Assembly: GCA_038501625.1 (NCBI GenBank)
Contig: JAZAYU010000124.1
Location: 1,488,001 to 1,552,000 of the forward strand
Length of the DNA: 64,000 bases
Direction: 5' to 3'
From: Corbicula japonica
Taxonomy: Eukaryota > Mollusca > Bivalvia > Venerida > Cyrenidae
Of this stretch, positions 42,901 through 54,900 are shown in pieces (position 1 is the stretch's first letter; the number at the start of each line of letters is the position of its first letter). The translations under genes were made by a program, and so were the position numbers. Under the pieces are notes generated by a model. The model worked only from the letters and a program-made list of their open reading frames with translations, was not told where the DNA came from and ran no database searches.

Positions 42901-45900
42901 TAGATCTGGTTCTCGAGGCAGTGGCAGGGACACCCCACCTAATGTACAGGAGGTCATCACTCAGGCTTATAGTCCACCTACAAGGGACAGACCACACTCC
43001 CAGGCTAGTAACAGGAGTCCAGGACAAGATAGTCCCAGATCCTCTCAGAGAAGTTCACCTTCTGTGCTGTCTCTTGAACAAACCACAGATAAAAAGGCTT
43101 CAAGAAGTACTCCCACCGAAATACATGGTGAAAGGTTATCTGGTATAGGATCTTCAGCTGACCCACTAATGGAAACAGAGAAGAGAATGGACAGGTCACC
43201 AAGAAGAAGTCACTACACTGAAAATGATGAAGAGTTTGACAGAATGTCCAGAGATAGTGCTCATTCTCATTCCAGTCATAAAGGTCAAGGTCTGGCTAGT
43301 TCAAGGTCATCTTATAAAGGATCTCCAGACCAGCATAGAGGAAATGGTGAGAGTTCTTCTCCTAGGAGAAAAAGTCCTCCATTTGATGGTGATGATGAGG
43401 ATAGGAGGGACCGTCCACATGATCGTGCTGTGACACAGGCTGTTGGGGCATCATTCAGTATAGATGAGGTTAGGCGGGTGTATCCAACAAGATCAACAAG
43501 AACTTATGATGAGACTGAGAGATATGTTGGTGAAGATGGTCAGCTTTATGACAGGGATGGAAATATAAGACCTAAATATAATTCACATGACTCAAGGTCA
43601 CAGAGAGCTCAAGGAAGAGATGACCTTGTCAGCCAAGGTGAAGGTCAGCCTCAGGATGAAGGTCAAGGTGTTTCTTCTGAAGCTGAGAGGTACATACAGC
43701 AACTCAGGAGAGAGCTTCTAATCACAAAGACAGCATTGATGCAGATCCAGCGAGGCGAGCGTCTTGATAGAGATGAGGTCACAGAAGATGACTTTGCTTC
43801 CATAGCAACAGAAGCCAGATTAGGTCAAGGTGACAGAATGTCACCAGAACATAAACACCACAAGAGATTAGCTGAAGCAGCTTATGATACCACACCAAGT
43901 GAAGAGGACTTGAACAGACTTAAGAGAAGGTTAGAGAAAGCTGAAGAGGAGTTGGCGTTGTTCAGGTCCTCGTCAGATCTCTCGGCACGTGATTTTGTGC
44001 AGGCAAGTGTGACTAACTTGGCTCTTTTCATGTATTAATAAACAGTGCAATTTTAATGCAATATGTTAATCAAGTATGTGTTGTGTGACAGCTTGTCTAA
44101 TTTTGAAGTGTTTGGTAAATGGTTGCACTCTCATCATTGCAGTATTAAAGGAACAAGATTAAATAGTGTCTCTTGAAACAGTTTTTATAAAGCTTGAAGC
44201 TTTCTAAAATTGATAAAATTGAAGAACCTATTCACTAAATATCATTAGCAAAAAACTTGTTAGCAATTATCATGTGATACATTATTGTGAACAAATCATA
44301 ATATGTACAAATATTGAGGTTAATACTCTTTCATTCAAAGGATTTTATGTTTGTTTTACTTTTCAGTATGTATTTTATGTTGAAAATGTGTTTACATTGC
44401 ATAAGATTGCATTTATATTGGAAATACTGATAGAGGAAACACAAATAGAGCTTAAATTTGAATATTGTTTGAAATATTTAACTTTCTCAGGATTTGTGAA
44501 AAGATTGTGAGTTTGTTTTGGTTATATATTTATATATTAACAGAATACCTTAATTGAAAGTGAAGCACTTAAAAATAATGATAATTTGTTTCGTGTAAAC
44601 AGAAGGTTATGAGCTTGAAGGATGAACTGGCCAGTGAACATCAGCGTCATATCCACGAGATGTCGACACGTGCTCAGCAGGACATCGAGACACAGCTCGC
44701 CACCATGCGCATCAAATACACCGATGAGATTGAACATATTAAAAAGCGGCATAGTACCGAGCTGGAAGAGAGGCTGAGGGACTTGAAGCAGAAGTTGGAA
44801 CGTAAACATAAGAGTGACACCAACAAACTGGTTCTTAAACACCAGGAAGAGGTGGGGGTGCTCAAATTGAGGGCTGGCACGGATATGGGTGAGTACAGTT
44901 TGCTGTTACCTATTTCATACTTACTTTTGTATCATAAATTATGAAACAGTTTCATCTCGTGTTCCATCAGTTTTGACGTCATCTTCCAGGATGAAACCAG
45001 TACTCTTTGCGATGTAGATATCTGTTCAAGTTGGATTTAAACCAACAATATTCAGTCAGTTTTGCGGCACTCGGCACATAGACAAAGTTCCTAATCTATA
45101 GTGTTTTGATTTTGAGACATAGTTAAATGTGAGGCTACTTGCTGTTTATGGGAAATCATTTAATTGCCATATAAAAATTAATTTTTTGTGGTCATTGTTA
45201 GAAATAACTTAGGATTATGGATTGAAAATATAATATGCATAAACATCAGGTGAAGTTAAGAAAGTTTAACCTGAATTGTGTTGTCCATTTATTTACAAGT
45301 TCCAATGTCCAGGGTATATTGTGCTTTCAGATGACACATCAGTGTACGAGCGACATCAGAGACAGAGACAGGATGGCGTTGGTGCTGATCATGGAGTTAT
45401 CAACGGGCATACAGAACCCATGTCTGAGAAGTTACAGGTAATTCTCACCTATTAGAATTCCAGGTTCATGTTTGGGGTGAATATTTTTCACATTGAAAAT
45501 ACTAAATTACTGTATAGAAAATCTGAAAAGTAAGTATTTCCACAAGTCAGAGAGTAGTGTTTATCCTCTTGAAAGTATATCAATAACAAGTTCTTTTGTT
45601 TTGTTTTTAACAACATCTTTATTTGCTGTAACAAGAGTATTATTGGCTTTCTATAAACAGCCATTTATGTTTATTTCTTCTATTGAAAATCTGTTTTTTT
45701 TTTTAGGGTATATTGCGTCGCTTACACAGTGAAGGAGTACAAGTGTTAACCATATCAGAACTGGAGTACCTGAGCCGCAATCAAACCCAGTCAGCTCCAC
45801 CGGAAGCCGGTATAGAATCCCTGAGGGCCGGCTGGGAAAACGAGCGCCAGTCAATGCTGTCCACCATCCAATCACTGAAGGATCTCCTGTCACAGACGCA

Positions 45901-48900
45901 CAAACTCCGCGGACTTGACAAGGTAACATCACAGCTTACAGTTCTAATTTTATCAAAGAAAGTTGCCTGGACATGATTTCTAGCAGCATCATAATGTTAT
46001 GTACAGTTCTCCCAATGCAGGGAATAACATGCTGTAATGTAATTTGTAAAGGAAAAATACTTCAAATTCTGTTGTGATGTTTGAAGACCTATTCACTAAA
46101 TATCATTAGCAAAAAACTTGTTAGCAATTATCATAGTACTGCATGTGTTTCTATAATTTTCTTTTAGTTATTTAAACTTTTTGGACAGCTGTTTATGTGT
46201 GTTACAGTGAAGCTGTGTTAAGTACAGCAGCATGAGGTTAGGCTTGGTAGCTCAGTTAATAAAAAGCATGTACATAATTAACCATAGGTCATATGGTCAG
46301 AATTTCCCTTGCCATGATAAATATAGTAGCCATGTAGACAGATTGCCACTACAGAGAACTCTATTAAGACGACCTCTGGGAATGGAGAAAATTGGTTTTT
46401 ATGTTGAGGTTGTCTAAATTCCAGGGTAAAATATTTCACAAAACGGTTACATGAAATGGTGCTCTTTTTGTTGGGGTGGTCTTAATTACCGGGTGGTTAT
46501 TATTAGGGGTTTTACTGTAATTTACTGTAAACAGGTTATGATATCAATTAAATCAAGCACTAAGAATTGTATACTGGTTGACAGTATTTGAATGTATACT
46601 TTGCTGATATAACAATGTTAGATGTCACACTATTAGACAATATATGACAACTGTATTGTACACTATGACAGGAGGATGACGATGATGATGATGTAAGTAG
46701 TTTACACCTGGCCTGCTGTTGTATAACATTGTATCACCATGAAACATTGTACAGACTCTCATCTTCTGGGAATAAAAACAATATTGCACTAAAGTGATGA
46801 TAACATTTGTTTTGATAACTTAATATACGTTAACTTTTTTCTCCATATCTACTCCTTTATTTTGGCTTATGCGACCAAGGTAGATCTGAATATGTCGGCA
46901 CATCCATGCTGTTATCAGGATCTGCACTGTTCGGTTTTTGGTCAGAAAGAATCTAATAAATCAAAAAGCAAACATTGCAGATCCTGATCACAGATGTGCT
47001 GGATGATCTGGTTCTACAATGTTCACCTATGTGATTAAGGCGTGTATATGGAGGAAAGGGTTAATAACAACTATACCAAAAATTCTGTACTAAGGAAAAG
47101 CAATAACCAATACTGCTGTAGATGAGAGTCCAGAATACCGTCTTTCTTATGTCTGTATTCGCATTTGAAGTTATTACATTTCATATTGAAGATAATGTTG
47201 CTAATAAATCGTGATGTGTTTTCACTCAGATGTTTTGCTATGTAATTTTTGTTGTACAGTTAGGTACAAGTGTTTGTTAATAGTAACATTTCAGTAGGAT
47301 TTAATTGTATTTTGTGTGTGTTTTTTTCACATTAAATTAGTTTTTGGAATGTGGTGTTTTGCATAATAGAATTGCTTTGTTGTTAGACCTTTTGGATGGG
47401 TTATTTTTTAGCTACTGTTAATGATTTTTAGCTTACACAATTAAAGAAGACCATTTGAAAATAACTTGTTTTAAAAAATGAAATTGTGCTCATGGTTCTT
47501 AAATATTTTTAACTCTTGATATATCTTTGCTTTACCCTTTTCTCCATATATACGCCTATATGGCATGGACAAACAGTTTAGATCCAGATCAGCTGGCACA
47601 TCCGTGCTGTCTGATGAGGATCTGCATAGTTTGCTATTTCTGAACAAAAAGCAAACAGTGCAGAGCCTGCTCAGATGGCATGGATGTGCTGACTTACCTG
47701 GACCTACACTGGTTACATAGGCAAAATGCTTATATATGAAGTAAAGGGTTAATCCTTCCATTTAACTGATATAAGCTATCCCTGTTTTGCATGTTTCCCA
47801 AATTATTATACCTTGACTGGAATGAGTCTTTTCAAATTGCAAAACCATAAATATGCATGTTTCCAGTCCTCTATAATGTTGCAGTAAAGCCTTTACTCCG
47901 TGTGATATGGCTGTTATCCCATGGGCAAAAGTGTAGATCCCAATCAGCCAGCACATCCATGCCAACTGACCAGGATCTACACTGTTTTCACTATTATAAT
48001 CATTAGCTTATTTCTGACCAAGTACAACACGTGTTGCTCCAGGTCAGAAAACATGGGTGTGCAAGCTGATCAGGATCTACACTAGTTGTACATGTGATGA
48101 AACAAGTATGTATGGAGTAGAGGGTCAAAGGAAGTATTCCCATAAGCTTGCATGATGCATCTGATTATTTATCTAATCTGCAAAAATTGTTATATAAACT
48201 TGCCTGTAATTCAAAAATCAGAAGATCCAGCCTAACAGAATATTGAAATATTTAAACAGCATTAAGTATGAATGCAAATCCCAGTGAAGTCGTTCTTGTT
48301 TTTTTGTAATGATTCAATGAGATTTTGGTTACAGGCTTTGGAAGGTTCTGATTGGAGGGCTGAGCTGCTGCGTGCCATTGGCTATGTGTTCACCAAAGAA
48401 CGAGAGTCCCTATTGGCTGAACTCAGGTCACATGTCCTGTCTTATCCGTCTACTAGTCTGGATGAAACTCAACGTCTCGAGCAGAAAATCAGGAACTTGG
48501 TAAGATTTACTAGATTACCTAAAAACAAATGAACCCAATTGATACACATACATATTAAACCTGCGCCATTACCTCATGGATCAGGATCTATACCATTCAC
48601 TTTTACATTCATCAGATTATTTCTGACGAAGATACAACTGAAGATCCTGATCAGACTAAACAGATATGTAGGTTGATCTAGATCTACACCTGGTCACATA
48701 TGGGATATAAGCCAAGAGTGATGGTGTTTCTATGTGAACATATAGTTCTTTACGAAGTCTGTTGTGACTTGAAGTTTATTGTTTAATAGGCAGCTATGAT
48801 CACCTGGCCCCTAGATCATAAAACTAAATCTGGAGACCAGTCTCAAATCTCAAGCATCTGATTGGCTGAATCAGATACTCAAGATTTAAGACTGGTCTCA

Positions 48901-51900
48901 AATCTTCGTTTTATGATCTTGGGTCCTGTAATAAACTGTCTATAATGTTGTTTCTATCAGATTGAGAAAATATACTATTAAATTAAATTATATTATTGTT
49001 AAAATAATTGTTAATGTGTTCAGATTGGCAGATGTGTTAGTGTATACTGATATCGTGATGTTTGTTTGCAGGAAGCACATCATCATGCAGCCTTGGAGCA
49101 GATCTTCAGTGCTGATCGGCAGTCCATGCTCGCTGAGATCCGAGATCTTCGAGCACACGCGACCATTGCTCGCATGCACCAGCAGGAGGAAAGGGACCGC
49201 ATGAATGAGAAGGTCAACCATACAGAAGACACGGCACTCAAGAAAGAACGCCAGTTAAAACGAGAAGGTGAGTGCAGCAATATACCTTTCAATGAATAGA
49301 ATTGTTTGATGTTTCACTAAATTGAACCCTATGTTGCAGATATTTATGCAGCTTTGTGATTTTGTAGTTTTTTTTAAAATGATACTGTTTTGCTTTTGCA
49401 TAGATACTGTCATCACAAACATACACAATGATTTTTGTGTCGCCCTTTTAAGAAACGGCGATACATAGGGACCGCTTTGTCCGTCAGTCCATCGGTCCGT
49501 CACGAAAACTTAACATTGGCTATAACTTCGCCATTCCTTAATATTTCTTCATCAAACTTTCAAATTACATGGCTTATGACAACACGCTCGAAATTCTCAA
49601 GGTCAAGGTCACATTTTATGGAGTTATGCCCCTTTTTCTACTTGGATTTAGACACGAAAACTTAACGTTGGCTTTAACTTTGTCATTTCTTAATATTTTT
49701 ACATCAAACTTTCAAATTATATTGCTTATGACAACACGCTCATGATGATGCCAAATTCTTTAGGTCAACTTACATTTGACGGAGTTATGCCCCTTTTTGT
49801 AATTGCATTTTTATTCCAACATAGCAACAGAGGGTGACACAAGTGTTCAACTGAACACCCATCTAGTCTTAATCCTTAACTCTGTATATAAGCATTTTAT
49901 GGCATGTGTGAACAGTGTAGATCCAGATCAGCTGGCACATCCTTGCCAACTGACCAGAATCTGCACTGTTTGCTTTTTGGTCAGAAATAACATAATGATT
50001 ATAAAAGTGAACAGTGTATATCCTGATCAGATCACACGGATGTGCTGGCTGATCTGGATCTATGCTTTTCACCCATGGGATAACAGCCATATCACACAGA
50101 GTCAATGGTTAACAGTCGAAAAGTGTAGATCCTTATCAGACAGCACAGATTGCCCGGCTGATCTGGATATACTGTTTGCCCATGGAGGAAAGGGTTAGTG
50201 GTCTGCTCGAAACTTCCCTAGGGTTTACCTTGGAGAACTTGCACAATGGGGATGTTTTCTCTGTGCCACATGCCAGTGTTTGCTGGTTACCCTGGTAATG
50301 AACAATATCACATTTTACCTGCTCTGCTTTGCTTTAGATTGGTGCATAATTAAGCTTCACTGTGCTTTCCAGTATAGTAGGCACAATAAAATCTTCAAAG
50401 TTCTTTTTAGCAGCATTTTTGGGTATTGATAGTTAAGCCTATTATTTTACAATTAAATTTTCGCAGTAACTTGGTAATTTGGATTTTGATTGTTGTTAAA
50501 TGCGCCTTTAAAGCTTCAAGTTTAGATATTATTTGGAAAATTTGTTATTTCTGTTGCAACTGTTTGGAAAGCAAATCCTCTGTGATTCGCACACATTTTG
50601 CAATGAAATTTGCATATAAGTTTGAGCTTATACAGATCCTTATTATTGCTGATTTTACTTAATATTGAAATCCCAGAACCTTGTATATTTTCTATTTATT
50701 TCAACAGCTATGTTTTTAAATATTTTGAGCACATATAAGTAGCCTGGCAGTCATGTCATTAAAACAGTGAATTAAATAGAAAATGATGTGAACTACTTTG
50801 TTTTAAGACTCGGACTCGGAATCTACGTCAGAGTATGCAGGTAAGGTTGCTGCAGCGTGAACTTCCCCTCCAGTGTCACATAATACCATCTCTGACTTCT
50901 TCTGTATAGGAGAGATTTAACTTAATGTCAACATTGACAGTTCTCAACCAATTCTCACATTTTGTATATGATACCTTCCTAACCCTTTACTCCATATATA
51001 TATAATGAGTTTTTATCACATACACAAACAGTGTAGATCCAGATCAACTGGCACATCTGGCACATTGATCACAATCAACATATTTGCCTCTTGATCACAA
51101 ATAACCTATTGAATTGAAAAGTGAACAGTGTAGATCCTGGCAAAACAGCAGAGATATGCTGGCTGATCTGGATCTACACTTCACCTATGGATAACAGCCA
51201 TATCCCATGGAGTAAAGGGTTATTTAATGTTCTTGTTTCAATTATGTGTATATTCCCAGTTCGTGTTCAGATTTTCTTAACTCCATTGTAAGCATTCTAA
51301 CAACACATATACTGTTGGTAAAAGTTCATATCATATTATTCATATCTTCAAAGGTACTGAACCATTTAAAATAAATATCAGTAAAACAGGAGTTCATAAC
51401 ATATGAAATTAAATTTCTTAACCCTTTCCTCCATATAAACACCTGTATAGGTTAACAGTGTAGATCCAGATGAGGCCGCGCATTTGTGCCGTCTGATCAG
51501 GATCAGCACTGTTCGCTTTTGATTACTTAATAGGTTATTTTTAACCAAGAATTTTGATTACTTAATAGGTTATTTTTAACCAAAATCAAACATTGTAGAT
51601 CCTGATCAGATGGCATGGATGTGCATGCTGAACTGGATCTATACTGGTAGCACATGCGATAAAATGCATATATATTGAGGCTAAGGGTTAAGAGACAGAA
51701 AAAATGTAGAAAATTCCGACAACAGAAAAAAACTCAAAACAAAAAAAAAGGTTGTACACAATCTGACAGATTGTAGTTCACTTGTAGACTTGCCACAATC
51801 ACCTGAGCCCATAGACTTTATTTCTGCTGGAGGTAAGAGATGTGCACCCAACATTTCCTCTGTCTATTACACATGTTGTAAAGGGACATCACCCTGCTGT

Positions 51901-54900
51901 GATGTTATGCACAATGAGCGTTTGAACTATAGCCCATGGTTTGTGAGCAATACTAATGTTTTGGTAATAGCACCATTTCAATCTACTTTGCAATATATTT
52001 CTGTTAAATTGTTTAAAAAATGCAGACTGGCTAGTTGAACCCAGGATTTCAGGATAATACAGTCATATTGTCGCATTGTTTATCCTTATGAGAAAAAATG
52101 TGACTGATATAAATTTTCTGTTGGAAAATGTTGATAAGATGTTTATTTCTGACAGGTGTAGAAGACCCTTTATCAATCCTCAGAATGGGTATGAACTGTT
52201 TCGGACATGAAACATTGGATTAGATATCTCAGTGCCTAATTGCATAGTATTATCCTTTACTCCATATAAACACGTTATCGCATATATGAACAGTGTAGAT
52301 CTAGATCAGCTGGCACATCTGTGCCATGTGATCAGGATCTGCACATTTGGGTATTTGATTAATTGGGTTATTACTAAACAGAAATAGACCAGTGCAGAAC
52401 CTGATCAGATGGCACAGATGTGCCAGCCAATCTGGATCTACACTGGTCACATGTGATAGATGTGTATATATAGATTAAAGAGTTAAATAGTATTATAGAA
52501 GTAGAATCTGCCTGGTCAACTTTTCCAAACAGTGGTTTCAGCTTGTTTATAGAATAATTACAGTCAGTACCGGTTTCCATGGTAGTTAGATCATTTGTCT
52601 GTGTGGTTTGGGCCATTTTGCTTTTTAATTGGCTATAGAAAACTATAAGTTAACAACAGAGGAGTTAGCTGCTCGGTTTAAATGTTAGTTTACAGATATG
52701 TTGGCACTGGTGTTGGTTATATGTGAAGGAGAGTGGGGAGGGACAGTCTGCACCAGGGAGGAGACATGGATATACACTTGTTTGATTGTTTAACATTTTA
52801 TTACTATAACACATGATCCCCTTATTCCAGAGCACATTGTCCTACTAACCTTTGTGAGCATGAATATGGTTGGTATGTGCCCCTAAATGAAACCAGATTC
52901 CTCTGTAAAGCTGTGACACATAGCTGTAAAACCTGAACAGCTGTAAGCTCCAGTCCTTGTTATTTGAAAGGCAAAGATTTGAAGGCTTTCTGACTTCTGT
53001 TTGTTTTATTCACAAGTTAGCTAAAGAAAATCCCATTTTATGAAAATGTTTATAAAGAGCTTACTTGTCTTTGATGTTGGGTTTATTAAACTTACCGATG
53101 TATGTAAATCAATCAAAGACTAGTCCGAAGATGTTTGTTTAGAGTATTGACAGTAGGTTACATTATTGTGTGATGATTATCACAACCCTTTTCATGCTTA
53201 CCAGAGTTTGTAAACAATTTACGAACCATTGCCTACCCGATAATGAACAATCAGCAAATAAAATGATACCATGTTTAAGATCTGTAGATTTTTGTTAATT
53301 GAAAATTTGAAGGTTGACTTGCAATAATACTTATGATCATTTTTGTTTAAAAAATAAAAACAAACTTGTAATTGACAAAAATATATTTGCAGTCAGCGAT
53401 AATCCATTGAATGAAATAAACATAAATGAAATACATTTTGTAATGTTCAAAGTGTTTTAAAATCAATTTTACCTTTAGAAACTCATTTTCATTAAAGTAG
53501 AACTGATAACTTTCTACAATCATTTGTATACAATAGATAAAGCATACCTTTCACTGCGAGATCAAAGAAAAGTGATTTGGATACAAAGTGCTAAGTTAAA
53601 CTTGAAATAATGAATGGATACAAAATGGATCCTTTGACACAAGTTGTTCAGGATTTAACGGGTGGACGGTTCACTCTTGAAGAAGACAAACAGCATCTTA
53701 TTTATCGCACTTACAGTAATACACAATTTTCTTACAGTATTCATGTATCATCATATTTACTATATTTTTGTTTTATTTTTTATGATATTTAATTGGTTTT
53801 CTGAGAATTTTTCATGGTAAAACAACTACATTACTTTTGATGAATGGGCACAACTACACATTATTGTAAAATTTAAAAAGAAGTTAATTACAGGAAACTT
53901 GTTTTCTAATATGGCTTCTTTATTATAACTTGTAAATTTTTTAACATTAATTTTTCAAATTGTTTTCATTTTATTGCAGGTAAGTTTAAAAACTGTGATT
54001 TTATAAAAAAGTGAAAATGAAAGTAATTTCAAATAGAGTTTGTTTACAAAGAAAGTATATTAACTCTTTGTTTGTACTTTATTTTTGTAAAGCTATGTCT
54101 GTTTCGTTTTTCTGTCAGAAACATTCGTATTTTTCTCACACCATTTCATTCAGAATTTATCAGTTTTTTATTATTTCAAATATAATAATTCATATGATAT
54201 GATAGTTTCATTAAAAACCTTATATTATAAGTCTAGATAATATTTCTTTTTGAATTTAATTTATATTTCATCGGACATATTTTCTACAAAATATAACTAG
54301 TACGATAATTTGATTTATAATTAAATAAGAGATTTATTTCATGTAAATATTTGCAATATTTTTTCTGTAAGTTTTAAACTAATTAAAATATCAAGTTAGT
54401 CTTTAAATAAATATTGACCATCATAATTTCAAATTAAACACTGTAACTTAACTACAAATATTTATTAATTTTTATATAAATTTTGTGTTTAAGTTGTAAT
54501 GCAGTTGGACATCATGTTTACCATTACTCAACTGATTTATACCAAACTTAATACAAATGTATTAATATCCACCATTATGACCAACTTTATTTTCAACAAG
54601 GCCCATTACTCTTCCAAAACATTTGACAGCAATGCCCTCTTTTTCACTTTAAGTTATCATTTAAGTTTGTGTGCAGTTTGCCAGTGTCTTCAACATCAAC
54701 CAAATGATACAGAACATAAAATCAATGTACCACGTTATGCTCAACCTCTTTTAACAAGTAAAAACACTTTCTAAAATAAATACCTTTAGTAGATGTGAAA
54801 ACAAAAGTTGTTTTTTCATTATTGACGTGTTTGTTTTGTTTGTGTTGTTGTTGTTGTTGTTATTTAAACCCATATAATTCCAATTTTCACTTGGATATAT

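Larger units (their letters stand above)
46693..48334. other. Intron with three P1 repeats
   Basis: Contains P1 palindromes at 46830-47064, 47531-47752 and 47887-48125. The remainder is AT-rich without coding evidence. Confidence 0.6.

Noticed and set aside
42435..43148. Open frames in other frames of exon 27 (minus 42435-42683, plus 42474-42743, plus 42858-43148)
   Set aside because: Shadows of the low-complexity coding exon.
46232..46260. tRNA-like phrase 'ttggtagctcagttaataaa'
   Set aside because: Resembles a fragment of a tRNA D-arm (possible SINE relic), but no acceptor stem or anticodon arm could be built.
53610..53792. Short open frame beginning MNGYKMDPLTQ
   Set aside because: No donor at its end in a usable phase, no homology recognised, and no continuity with exons 36 and 37.
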